Shown one piece after another: positions 11,629 to 23,317 of a DNA stretch of 64,000 nt. Numbering within the stretch: the first letter of the stretch is position 1; the number at the start of each line of letters is the position of its first letter. A model generated the notes under the pieces. That model made no database searches. It was not told the DNA's origin and saw nothing but the letters and a program-made list of their open reading frames with translations. A program made the position numbers and the translations under genes. The DNA is from Diplodia intermedia (lineage: Eukaryota; Ascomycota; Dothideomycetes; Botryosphaeriales; Botryosphaeriaceae), in the NCBI GenBank assembly GCA_021495925.1, contig JAKEKT010000034.1:186001-250000 (forward strand). Direction: 5' to 3'.

Positions 11629-12492
11629 ATGTCAACACACGCACCAAGGACCGCCTCCCCCTCCCCCTCTATCCTCTCCATGCCCGGCGCCTGGCCGCCC
11701 TCTCCACCACTCACCCCCACCGCCTCGACCACCCCCCCTCCCCCTCCCTCCTCCCCCATCTTCTCCATCCCAGAGCTCCACCTCCCCTCTCCCGTCCTCG
11801 CCATACCGAACGGATTGACGATTTCCCCGCCGCCGCACTCTCCTCCTCCCCCTCCTCTTCCTCTTCCTACCACGACCAGCGGGACTACCACCACCGCTAC
11901 CACCACGCCCACCGCCGTTATCAAAAACACCAAAGCCGCCAACGCAACCACAAACACCACAAACACCCCCGCCGCCACGACCACCACACCCCACGACCCC
12001 CACAACCCCCACACCCCCGCCATCCTCGCCGCCAGCTTCCAGCAAGACTCCTGCTCCTGCTGCTGCTCCTCCTCGCCACCGCCGTCGCCGCTGGTGTTTC
12101 CTCCTCCTCCTCCTCCATTTCCTCGTACAAACGACGGCGAAGACGGGGTTACGGGCAATGGTGGTGGTGGCGACGACGAATGCGGCAGTGATATCGATGG
12201 CGATTGTAGCGGCTGTGACGAGGGGTCCGAGGGGAGTGGGTATTATAGCATGGACGGGAGCTTGGTGGGAGGGGGGGATGTGGGGGAGGGCGAGGGAGAG
12301 GAGGGGGGTGGTTGGCGGCAGGAATTGCGGGAGGGGCAGCGAGAGCGGGGGGAGGCGGAGGCGGAGGAGGAGGCGGAGGAGGAGGCGGAGGAGGAGGCGG
12401 AGGAGGAGGCGAATACGACGTTCTCTTCTTCGCTTGATGGGGTTGATGAGGTTGATGGGTTTGTGGTTGTGGGGGAGTGGTGGAGGGGATGA
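11629..12492 (+). CDS. Doubtful low-complexity protein (Pro/Thr/Ser-rich, then acidic)
   Basis: Intronless open frame of 287 residues with an ATG in good context (CACACCATGTC). The first half is rich in Pro, Ser and Thr with a Cys cluster (CSCCCSSS); the second is acidic and Gly-rich and ends in a Glu/Glu/Glu/Ala array coded by a 12-bp tandem repeat. A longer open frame runs on the opposite strand across the same DNA, so base composition alone could explain both. No domain, signal peptide or membrane segment is seen. It may be a lineage-specific gene or no gene at all. Confidence 0.28.
   Translation: MSTHAPRTASPSPSILSMPGAWPPSPPLTPTASTTPPPPPSSPIFSIPELHLPSPVLAIPNGLTISPPPHSPPPPPLPLPTTTSGTTTTATTTPTAVIKNTKAANATTNTTNTPAATTTTPHDPHNPHTPAILAASFQQDSCSCCCSSSPPPSPLVFPPPPPPFPRTNDGEDGVTGNGGGGDDECGSDIDGDCSGCDEGSEGSGYYSMDGSLVGGGDVGEGEGEEGGGWRQELREGQRERGEAEAEEEAEEEAEEEAEEEANTTFSSSLDGVDEVDGFVVVGEWWRG
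12362..12411. repeat. 12-bp tandem repeat, GAGGAGGAGGCG type
   Basis: Four near-perfect units; in the plus-strand frame each codes Glu-Glu-Glu-Ala. One strand is almost pure purine except for the single C per unit. Confidence 0.85.
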
Positions 12493-15400
12493 GGAATGCG
12501 AAGGTCGATAACGTGGCGGACGATAGGGAGGTAGATGGAGAAGTCGGCTGTGTGGCGTTGTTGGAAAAGGGTATTCAGCTGGTATTGGGGACCGAAGGAG
12601 GGTTTTGACCGATATATGTGTACTGCATGGGATGTTGGTGATATTGGTAGCCGGCAAGGAATGTTGAGGAGCCTTTGTGAATTTGGCAAATGTTGCTGAT
12701 GCAAACTGGCTTTGATTAAATGACAGTCGACAGCAATTCTCTATAATCATGAGTCTCCTCGTTGCTCATGGCCTCAAGCCAGTTTTCAGATCGTCAAGTG
12801 GGAGGTATTACTTGGAAGGTCGTAATATCGCTTGAACGCGAGGGGAAGTGAATCTTGTGGATAGTTGGACATCCATTTCTTATATGAGTGCAGAGCATCC
12901 CAAACTTGCTCTTGAATATTCCTGACCATTATATACCTCGATAAAGTGGTAGATGCTAAACGTGCAGCACGGGGAAGACCGACTTACCAATCATGGGGCT
13001 CGGGTATTGTGACTTCACGACACACGGGACTGCTGGATGAATTCGTGATCCTCGGTCTCATTTAAAGAGCGTTCGTTACTCCATCGGAATATGCTCTGTG
13101 GAGTTTATGGTGTGGGCTCCGTTACAGACATCACCATTCTGTGATACATTCGGATTGGGATTACTTCACTTGGGTCTCTTTTGCCTCTGCGTGAGGTTTC
13201 CCTGATGGATTTCTGATGCTGGATATCATTCCACGCTGGTGATATGCACCATCACTCTGCATACCAATTATCAGAAGTTGTGCTTGATAATGCAATACAC
13301 CTATTTCCATACTCGCTCAATAGTCTCATTCCAACCAGGGAGTAAATCCATCCATTTCAAAGTACATCTTTGCAAGGACAAAAGTCAGCCGCATGATGAG
13401 TTAGATTGAAACAACTTTGGCGGGAAATAAGAATCAGAAATACCCAGAGGTATGATTTTCACAGTCACCAGTTGCACCGGATAAGAAGAAGATATGATGC
13501 TCACATATGACGTGTGAATTCGACGTCCTGTAGCCGTAAAGTTTAAAGGGAAATTGGACGACTCCATTTCTTACTTTTTAGTCTCACGTCCAACTCACAA
13601 GGAGGCTGACGCTATAGAGATGGTTACTGTTAGTTCTGAACTTCCCAACTATCAACGTAACTGTGGAAGAGTTTGGCTTCTGTGATTGATTTACCTGTAA
13701 GCCCTTTGCGGGATGGACCATGTTGGGAATTGTCAACGCCATCAACTTTAGGCATTGATGGAGGTTGGCACCACTGTTATTCTGCTTCTCTCCATTTCGG
13801 CATGAATACGCATACCATCATTAACGATCCGCCGTTCATACTGACTGTAGCACGTTCACTTAGTGGATATCACGTCCACCGAAAGCAGAACAGTGAAAAT
13901 GTTCGTACAGAAAGGTTCTTAAGTGTAACGAGCAAAATCAAATAAGATTAATGGCCGAGTTACACTGGAAAAACGATCATACTAGGAGAGTTTTAAATCT
14001 CTTCTCAGCGGCCGTCCGCGCATTTGCGTTGGAACCCGATTCGGCTGATTGAAATCACCCGAGATAGGACCACATCGGCTTGTCGCGCACAAACCACGAG
14101 GCTTAAGAACTTCCAAAGTAGGATTATACTTCAAGCGCTCCACGAAGCTGTATCCTACATCAACATACCAGGACACAACGTCTCGCTCACTTTGGTGCGT
14201 TGGCTGCGCTGCGAACACCACTTTGCGTAGTCATACCACAACGGTAAATGACTTGAAACACACCGAAACCGTCTGCTGAGCATCATTACACAGAAAACCT
14301 GGATGGTTTCATCAGATAGTATTGATGATGATTATCGACTAAACTCTACACGCCACGGACAGAAATAACTACGTCTTTTTGTCGGGCGAATTGACATCTT
14401 CAACAACAAAACCCGGGACAAAGGCACGGCCAGTATAGTCGGTCTGCATGATTTCCTCTTCTTACTTCCAGATGTGAGAAAGTAGCCAGAGGTCGACATT
14501 GATCATCAAGAGCAGTCAGTAAATACTACTTTTGGAAACTCACATTTGGAGTAAAAGCGAAGCAGCCGCCTGACGCAGAAGTCAAAGCGTTGGCCATTGG
14601 CTTGTCTAGTCTTCAGAAAAAATTCGACACGTGGGAGTCGCTCTTTCCCTCTTTGTATGTCTGGCTCAAGGTGTGGCCGTTTTAACGTCAGGCGCATGGG
14701 ACCGCAGGTCTGCTCGACGGAGCTAAAGTTGACTTTCGAATTGGAAGACTGGAATGTCACAAACTTATTGAAGTCTGCGCATCCAGTGAAGAGTCTCTAA
14801 CACGTTTCTGACTGTGTCTTGGTCTCCCTTTGTTCTTTTTGAAACGATCTACAGTGACACGAAGCAGTGTCGATCTTGCTTTGAGATTACTTAAAATAGT
14901 CCCCATTGAAATGACCGATGCTCATGCATAGAACCAAATAATGCTACTGACGATCAATGATATCTTATGCGCTGTGCTCGCATCATCAACAGCAATTGAA
15001 GGACTGCTTCGAGCATGTACTCCGCTTCCAGCTCCACGTTCTACCCTGGCTATTTATTTCCCACGAAAAGTGTAACGTGATGTTACGTTTTTCTGCTGCA
15101 GGGACAAGATCCGCGGTAGATACTACAGAAGTGCTCGTAGCATACGAGACCTGCATTAAATGGAAGGCTGATGGCGAGTGTAGATGTTGTTACCGCGTGA
15201 CGCGAAGCTGTAGGTGGAGGCAGGCGCATTCACGTCTTCACGTTTTCCGGTTCCAGAACAATTCGGTCCGCTTAACACAACAGCCGAGTACCATCTACGC
15301 CAAGGAAACATCTCATCAAGAGATACCACAAACACTGCTATCCCCTCCTTCGGACGTGGCCAGTGGAAGCCAAAAAAAAAGTTGCTTTTCACATGTCATC

Positions 15401-18033
15401 AAGCAGTAGCTCCCAAAATCAGCGCAGCTCCCCATCATGACGTACAGCATACTCTTGCGCATTGCAAAACCATGATGCCGTGCAACATTGAACCATCCAT
15501 CAGGATGTGCCATGGGTATAGCTGTGTCTTGGAAAAGGTGCACATTGAGAACGGAGCAAAGGAAGAAAGCCAGTTTGTAGTGTAGGTAGCACGGCTGCGA
15601 AGTACCACAAATCTGAGTGCTGCATTTTTCAGAACATCAACGAACGTCCATACAGACAAAGTATAAAGAAGTAATACAGAGTGGCCCGGAAGTTCATCAT
15701 CGTGTGACTGACAAGCATGCGTCACCATGTCCGGAACCACCTGACACTATCGTCAGCTCATCTTCAGATACCGTTCCAGCTTGCTTAAAAGGAACCTTGA
15801 TAGCACATTCTTTTCTCCTACTAGACATAACTGGAGAAATGTGCTCCCTACGATGTCAAGTGGTTATCGGCAAAGCTCACTCTAATGAGTTTTAACCACC
15901 CTCATCACTGTCTTCTCTTCTGCTTTGCTTGCGGCTCGCAGGTCCGGACATTCAGCCAAGTAGACTCGCAGCCTGACCATCACCCAGAACGTTTACCAAA
16001 CCCGATTGATGCAATCTACTGATATAGTAAAGTGATGATGCGCCCGAAAGACATGCTGGTGATCCTCAACACTGCCGCTCGATACAGTGAGCAATCGCCC
16101 TCTCTAAAGCTGATCCATCTGCCTGGACGTGGCTTAAACATGTTTGATGCGAAGAAAGTGAAACAGTCTCGAGTGCAATCTCTTAGTTATCGTGAGTCCG
16201 GAGGTGGCACAATGGGTTGCAAAATATTTGGCCATTCGTGTCCGGCGAGAGACTTTTGTCCTTCCCACGCGAGCAGTTGAAGCAAGTGATCCGGATGTGC
16301 ACGTGGGCTTTGGTGACGAAGGCTTAAACTGTCCACATGAGTGGAAAGCATGGTTTTTTTTTTTCTTTTCTGAAAATGGTCAAGAAAGGTAATTGTCCCC
16401 GAATAGACCGTGGCGGTGCTCAGGTGCTCCGAATCTTGTTGTTGTGGAAGTGAGACGGAGGTAAGGATGTGGCGTTGAACTGTCTGCAAAGAGAATATCG
16501 GAGAAAGGAGATAGGTGAAGGCGGTGGCCGAAGCTGATGTGCAATGAACTACGTAAAAAGGCATTGCAATTGGCGAACAGCAAGCAGACGTGAAGTTCAA
16601 TATGCTTGTATCTCACATGCTGAAGTGAACTTTTGACACTGAACAGCGGCTGGAAGAGTTTAAAACGGCTGCTGTTCCATGAAGGTTACGAGACAACTAA
16701 AAACTTTTCTCCTGGCTTGCCAGGCACCAGAAGAAGGTAAATTGTCGAACTGGATTAATGAAATCCACACTTCTCGCTCCCTGGAGCCTCCAGAGAATAT
16801 CAGCCATTCCCGTTCGGATCTTCTCACAACCATTGTATCACCATCTCCAAGTAATGATGAAGACCCTCCCCACACCACATTGCTGCCCGCCCCCATTTTC
16901 CATTCCCACCACCATACAGATAAACCCCCTCCTCACACATAGAGAAAGAGAGGCCACTCAGCTACCCTCCCCCTCCACCCCCCTGCACCGCTCCCCAACG
17001 CTCCCCACCTCTCCACAATGGATCCCATCTATAGCCTGGATCATTTTGGGCTGAGGTCTAGTCAAGTTGTTTCGATGAATGCTTAACAGACTTCTCGAGC
17101 GATGGCGGGCCTGGCGTGTATATATGTTCCATCTCTCTGCGTCTGGCTGGAGGTGGGCGAGGAGTGGGCGGCACAGGAGCGATCGCGAGCTTGGCGGCCC
17201 GATGAAGCTGGAGTACTGGAGCTCGTAGATGCAGGTTGCTGGTGAAAAATGTACTATGGCGCTGACAGTAGTAGAACCTGCACCAGACCGAAGTTTAGTT
17301 TGTCTCTCCCTCTGCTCTTCTTCTCTCTCTTCTTCGTCCCTCCCAATGGCCAGCTGATAGATACATTAATCTGAAACACCATCAAAGAACAGTCACTTAG
17401 CTGTGTGCATGATTCCGAGAGGTTTCAAGAATTTAGTCATGCATGATGTGGTCTTCCACCTATCACTGCCGTTGTCTCATTCTACGCCACCACGCAAACG
17501 CACTCTGCAATTGCGAGCCATACTTTGCCTTCAAGCGGCAGCAAAAAATAACAATGCCAAAATTGGTGAGCGACACCGGTTTACCAGGCAGGTGTGTCAA
17601 AATCCCCCCATCTCGCTTTTTCAGGAGGAAATTCCCACGAATGGTTGATGTATATTTTCATGATCACCAGACTGGCAAAGCTTCCGCATATTACTGATGG
17701 CATAGAGATTCACGCACACAGCATAGCATCATAGGATGAGCCTGATACTCAGAGGACGACACAACAATAAGAGACAAGAAGTGGAGGAAAGACTTCAGTG
17801 TTTCTGTTCAGCTTCAGTGTCTGGCCGGCACACACTGGCTCTCCAACCAGCCAATGTCTCACCCCGACACCACTCCCCATTGTCTCCACAGTCAAACAAC
17901 CATCGTACGTGTAGAGACTTCAGTGCGGACAGAAAGAGTACAAAAAGCAACCCCCACCCCCCAAAACACTGCAATCAGGAAAAACCCGCAACCCCTCATC
18001 CGAGCCGATCACAAACATCCCCCAATCATCACC
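12493..18033. other. Gene-poor island, richer in A+T
   Basis: About 5.5 kb in which base composition shifts from the C/G-rich flanks to roughly balanced or A+T-leaning sequence (clearest at 12750-16700). Open frames are short, interrupted, and carry no recognisable motif; the longest (14957-15409, plus strand) is overlapped by others on both strands. Most likely old, mutated non-coding or transposon-derived DNA. No terminal repeats or reverse-transcriptase or transposase motifs could be found. Confidence 0.5.
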
Positions 18034-18651
18034 ATGGGCGCCGTGCTGAGCACCATGGACGTACAACACTTCGGCGACTGGAGTATCCACCACCTCAAGC
18101 CACAACCACACTACGTCAAGATGAAACCGCCATTCCCGCTTCTCCCCCCCTGGCCCAACCCCCGCCTGCCTGCTCCACCACCACCACCCTGGATCATCCT
18201 CCCTCTCATCGCCCCGATCCCAGCATCGCCGCTCTCGACTCAGCCAACGGACCCCTCGTTCCCACAGTTACATGCACCGCCGCCCACCTTCCAACCACTC
18301 TTAACAACCATCCCCACCACCACCACCACAACCGCCGCCGCTCTACTCGCCACCCTCACAGCCTCTCTCATCCACCTCGACACAGCAATCCACCTGCACC
18401 ATCACCACAACGCCACTAATAGTAGTAGTAGCAGCACCGCCAACGGCCTAGCCATGGCGTCAACGAGCCGGCGCGCCATCGCCACCACCACCACCGCCCG
18501 CTTGAACAACCACGACAACAACAGCAACAATAGGATCGGCAGTGAGGCCTCCGCCTCCGCCTCCGCCCTGATCGATCTGCTGCCGCACCTGCTCGACGTC
18601 GTGTGGGCGGACGTGCATGCATTGGAACGGGCTATGGCGGTGGCTTCATGA
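18034..18651 (+). CDS. Doubtful Pro/Thr/His-rich protein
   Basis: Open frame of 206 residues from an ATG in good context (ACCATGGGCG); the frame is open for 60 codons further upstream (from 17854). The N-terminus MGAVLS resembles an N-myristoylation sequence. A Pro-rich section and runs of Thr, His and Ser follow, and the last 40 residues (ASALIDLLPHLLDVVWADVH) look like an amphipathic helix. Nothing is recognised. Homopolymer-coding repeats make chance a real alternative. Confidence 0.28.
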   Translation: MGAVLSTMDVQHFGDWSIHHLKPQPHYVKMKPPFPLLPPWPNPRLPAPPPPPWIILPLIAPIPASPLSTQPTDPSFPQLHAPPPTFQPLLTTIPTTTTTTAAALLATLTASLIHLDTAIHLHHHHNATNSSSSSTANGLAMASTSRRAIATTTTARLNNHDNNSNNRIGSEASASASALIDLLPHLLDVVWADVHALERAMAVAS

Positions 18652-19754
18652 GAAGAAGGGGGCGACATTTTGGAAAGAAGGAGCGGAGAAGTAAGACACC
18701 AAGGCGATAGTTAGTCCCATGTTTAGCACACACAACGCGACGCCCGAATTCGCAACACGTCTTGTTCATTGAGAAATGGATTCCATTGTGGCCTACGCAG
18801 ACCCCTCCCCCACCCCACCCTATCTTTGATCAAGCTTGCCTTGCACCAATCCTTAGCCGACGACCGTTGAACGTTTATCCCCGTGCCGCTGTACACATAG
18901 CCCAGATCATAAACAACCACCCCCCCCCTCTCACCAAGTATACCGCACAGCAGCCCCATCCGACGGCGTGCCGGTCAAACGCCGCACACCCAGCTACCCC
19001 TCACTCCCGTTTCCTCCCAGAACGCATACATACACACTCTCACTCACTCACTCACTCACTGTACGCCAACTTCTCCACCCCATTCTGGCTGGCCCGTCCC
19101 CCGAGAAAAAGAAACAAAAGAGTTCACCCCAGCTGCCGCTCCCCCCCAAGAAAACTTGAGTGAAACGCCCATCTTCTCCCAATCACACACGACCCCAAAT
19201 CTCCCTCGCGAGAGTGGCGGCGCATAACTTGACAACAAAAAAGAAGGAAAAAAAAATGAGAGGATAGATAGCAGTGGGGGTAAAGTATCCCGGGGGGTAT
19301 CGTATTTAGAAAGAGCCGCACGCGCGCGCACACACTTTCAACGAAAAGGAAAAAGAAACCAAAAAAATTCGGTTGGCCCGTCCCAGAAGAACCAACCATG
19401 TTGTAATCAAATAGACGAACTCGTATCCCCGCCCAAAAAAGCAGCCATGATAAACCAACTGCATGAGGAGGTGAGAAGAAGAAGAAAAGGTGTCGCTGCC
19501 CACTATCCGACAGAGTAGATCAGAATGAAAGATGAAGAAAAAAGAAAAGAAAAAAGGTGTTGTAAGTGTCCGGACCTCCCATCGCATCTTCCTCGAGTGT
19601 GTATGTGTTCCCGCGAGCTCTCTCTCTCATATGTGGCCGTAAATTGGATCAAGGATGTGTTTTTTTTCCAAACCGCCCCCCCGTCCCCGTCATGACGCCC
19701 AACCGCTGCAACCAAAAAAGAACGCCTCAAACCAGTAAAAAAACCAATAACCGC
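18652..19754. other. Intergenic region with simple repeats
   Basis: Pyrimidine-rich plus strand with a CTCA microsatellite at 19040-19060 and A-tracts at 19240-19560. It probably holds the 3' flank of the minus-strand gene ending at 19755. Confidence 0.5.
19040..19060. repeat. (CTCA)n microsatellite
   Basis: About five uninterrupted CTCA units. Confidence 0.8.
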
Positions 19755-22188
19755 TCACAATCTGATTTGCAACTTGTAATCGACATGTTCCCTGACCATC
19801 CATTCGTTAAGGAAAACGATGCCCATCCGCACGGCCTGGATGGGTGACGTATCGGGGCCGAGCGGGAGGTGGTAGTTGCCGTCCAGACTGCCCACCTCCA
19901 GCTTTTCCCAGCTGCGAGGGTCGCCCTCGACATCTTCACCCCTGGCACGGCCGTCCCATGTTTTGGGGTAATGCGCGATGAGATCCTCGAACGGTAGCTT
20001 CGACCGGGACTCGGCAACCAACGCGACCATGTTCTGCAAGTACTCGCTCATCGTGGAAAGGGCCTTTTCCGCCGTGAAAGCATTCTTGTCTCCGCCTTCT
20101 CCCGGCTGAGAAGGCCGCTGCGCCGCAACTATGGTGGTGATGCGGCCGCAAATGATGGCACCAAGCTGAAGACGTAGGCCTTCGAGGTGCGGGAATTCCT
20201 GACAGTTGTTCTTGAAAAAGCGGAAGAGGGGAAAGAGAGTCCGCCAGCTGGCATTCAGATCGGTTGGGTGATGCGAGAGGTGAGACTTGTAGTCCGAAGA
20301 ATAGTAGGCCGCCATGTAAGAGCTACGCAGAGGTCAGTAACATACTCTGTTGTCTACAGCGTTCGGCGTTACTTACAGAATGCACTCCATGCTCATTACC
20401 GCACCTCGTTTACGTTCTCGCAGCGAAGGATGGTTCCTGGGATCGCACAAGCCTTGCGATTCATGCTTGAGACGCCGACCGAGCTCGTTGAACTTACGCG
20501 AGTATGTTGTCAATATTTGACTCTCGCTGGGCCTGCCGTTGACGCCCGACGTGGGACCTTTCGCATCACTCGGTGTATCGGCTTGCCCTGGAGTGCTCGT
20601 GACGCCGTTGCTGTCGTTTGAGATGGTGCGCATCATGCCAATTGACTTGGTCTCTTTCCGCGGCGTGAGGTACTGGGCCTTTTGGCCGGGCTTATTGGGG
20701 AGCGATGGTGATTGAGTCGAGGGCGGTACTGGTGTCCGAGGCTTCTTGTCCAGGTCCAGATTGGAAGGCGCCCGGGGTCTCTTTGAAGGTGGGGCATCCA
20801 CTGAGGAATCGTCGGCAGCGCGTGGGCGCTTCTCTGCTACATGACGTGTTTTGTTGTCTTTTCCATCTATGGCGCTTGGTAGAGCCGGCTTCCGCGATCC
20901 CTCCTTGCTTGGCAATTCTTTGCTCTTGGACGAACCATCCAACTTCCGTACCCGCTCCGATCCTTGCGACTCTTCGTTTGGCAACTCCGGCTCTTTCTGG
21001 CGTGCCTTACGGCCAGGTGGTAGTTTGAGGCAACGCTCAACATCTTGTCTCCTTTTTCTACCATACTTAAGCTTCACAATAAGCTTCCGTGGCTTGTCTT
21101 GAGACGGCTTAGCCGGGCCGGCACTTGTGTGCGAAGGTACTCGTGAATGCTTGGGAGCAGCCTCGAGTGAGCGCACTTTGCTCTCGGACTCGTCTGCTTT
21201 GGAATTGGGGGGTTTCTTCTCTGCAAGCCGAGATGTTGCTTTCGAAGGGGTGGAAGACTGGTGCGCCTTAATTTCGGGGCCTAGCAATGGCGTGCCAGAC
21301 TTGTGTTCTGACGAGATAGATGTATTGGAGCTATTCCTCTTGTGTCGTTCGGCGAGCTTCTCAAGTTCGGCTTCGATGATATCGGGAAGTGTGGGGGAGA
21401 GTAACGGAGGGAGGCCAAGGCCATTCGGAGATGTTATAGGGGAGATAAGGGGCGGTAGGCCGTTGGTGTCGGGAACTCGCGAGTTTCTTGTCGGTGGTGG
21501 CGTTGATCTGGTTTTCTTCACCGACAAGGGCTTGTCCTCCTCTGTCTCGGACATTGCACTTGTCATCGTGTGAGCGGTGAGAACTCAGGGCGAGCAGCAG
21601 ATTCACTCACAAGCTCAGATCCTCCTTCTTCGCAGGTTTTTGCGCATCGGCAGACTTGTCCGGCACACTTCTCGACTCGCCAACGGAGGTGTCCTTCTTC
21701 GATTGATCCGGAACCGAGCCCGGCTTGGGCGGCAGACCGATCGCCTGCTTGTTCTTGCTATAGGCTGCCAGCGAAATCTTCTTCTTCGGCGCATCGCTGC
21801 GCGGAGTGCTCGTGCCGCTCGGAACACTCTTGGTCTTCATGGCGGCGCGGCGATCCCTTTCCTCATCGACTTCGGTACGACACACGAAACAACTATCGGC
21901 GTGGTCGCGGTACAGGAAGCTCATGTACTGGAGGCGCTCCTCACTTGGATCGAACGGGGTGTTCCGACACCAGCTCTCCGCCTGCTCGCGCGACCAGTGG
22001 TGGTAGCGCGGCTCGGCACAGGGGACGGTGATGATGTACGGGGCGTCTGGGATATTGGTGCGGATGCGTTTGAAGACTTGGTCTAGCTTGTGCAGCTCCT
22101 CCTCATCCTCGGCCGCCAGAGAAGTCGAGGACGCGGTGGTCTTGGCTGCTTGGGATATGGGCGGCGTAGGCGTGTCTGATATGGACAT
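19755..22188 (-). CDS. Conserved-looking nuclear protein of unknown function, 775 aa
   Basis: Exons (minus) 22188-21611, 21558-20377 and 20322-19755 join in frame; both introns are 52-54 nt. The N-terminal part (about residues 25-115) is ordered, with Trp, Cys and His residues (YHHWSREQAESWC, CFVCRTEVDEE) that could form a small fold. The middle 400 residues are Ser/Pro/Lys-rich and disordered, with basic patches (KLKYGRKRRQD, KRPR) suggesting nuclear entry. The C-terminal 200 residues are ordered and helical, starting at YSRKFNELGRRLKHE and running through MECILSYMAAYY. From memory only, this end resembles the C-terminal region of fungal proteins labelled Ell-binding protein Ebp1, which would link it to transcription elongation; I hold that loosely. 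The ATG at 22188 is chosen because upstream frame sequence is low-quality Arg/Pro-rich. Confidence 0.8.
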
Positions 22189-23317
22189 TGCTTGTGAGGC
22201 GGGCGGGCTGTGCGACGTTCGGACGGGGCGTGGAGAGGCGCGGTCAGGGCGGAGCTGGCGCGTGTCGGCGTGTTCCTGCGCGCAGGTTAGCGATTGAGCT
22301 CGTGGGCGCGCGCGACGCTGGTGTAGAGCGCTCACTTTCACTTCGGCCACTCCTCCGCTGACTCGGTCACGGGCTGGCGCTGAGCAGCATTCTGTCGGGC
22401 ACCGCGAAGCTGGGCCTGGGGGGCGCCGTGAGCAGCGCGTGGATGGCGGCGGGCGCAAGGAGCGGAGCGGAGCGGAGAGCGAGTGGCGGGACGTCGTCGT
22501 GATGGGCTCGTGGCGGGGGTCGCGAAAGCGGGAGTCGTTTCGTGAAGCTGATGCGCACGGCGGTGACGGGAGGCGTCTTGGCAGCACGCGATGTTAGGTC
22601 GCTGTCGGCCCCGCAAGCGCGCCTTTGTTTTCCGCGTCACATTGCCCTGACGCGGTCTCCAAACCCCCAGGCGCGCACGCATCTCTGGCAGGGCGTGCCT
22701 GCAGCCTTCTATCGCGTTGCAAATACCAAGCCGCACCTTGCCGCCATCATCATGGCCTTGGCCCCCGTCCCGCATCTCGCATCCCGCCTGCCGCGCATCA
22801 AACGCTTCGCGCCGATCTTGCACGCTGCTGCGATCACATGCTACTACAGTTCGTCGCGACCAAACTAATTGATCTAAGCAGCTAGCTACTCTCCGGTCCC
22901 AGCGCGCGAGTAATTGTCCGGACGTCTCTACGAACGCCGGGCTCGTGCTGCCGGGTGCCCGTGCGACGTTACCTATGTTAAATAAACATCCGACTTCGCG
23001 TCTGCCGCGACTGGTGAGTGCAGGCTGGAATTCAGGACACCTCAATTTGGGTAAAGTCTGGCCAGAGGCACGTGTAACGTGACACCCTTCAAACCTGGAT
23101 CACGACAAGGGAGACCGCCCGCCCACGGAACCACTCGTGGACAAACGGGCGCTACGCGAGCTAACGACTTAGTTACTCTCCGGCTCACGACGTCTCCTGA
23201 AGCGCTGGCCCAAGTAATCATGCTGCCAATCTCTGCTGTAAAAATCCTAGACCTTGGGAGTGTATTGAAGCATACAGCATGGAAATCGCCATACCCAATT
23301 GCTGAACTGACCGATTC
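22189..23317. other. Intergenic region and probable leader of the 775-aa gene
   Basis: Lies between two tandem minus-strand genes. Contains a probable 5' untranslated intron (22276-22335) and G+C-rich promoter-like DNA; open frames here are shadows. No other gene seen. Confidence 0.5.
22276..22335 (-). other. Probable 5' UTR intron of the 775-aa gene
   Basis: On the minus strand a GTGAGC donor (22335) is followed 60 nt later by a CGCGCAG acceptor (22276), with a CTAAC branch sequence about 10 nt before it. It ends 87 bases upstream of the chosen ATG. Inferred from signals alone. Confidence 0.45.

Noticed and set aside
11632..12750. 372-codon minus-strand frame
   Set aside because: Low-complexity shadow of the same repeat-rich DNA; Arg/Leu and Gly-rich with no domain.
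14957..15409. 150-codon plus-strand frame in the gene-poor island
   Set aside because: No motif and overlapped by frames on both strands; not a supportable gene.
22338..23045. 235-codon minus-strand frame between the 775-aa gene and XRCC4
   Set aside because: Arg-rich, no motif, overlaps the probable leader intron signals and plus-strand frames.
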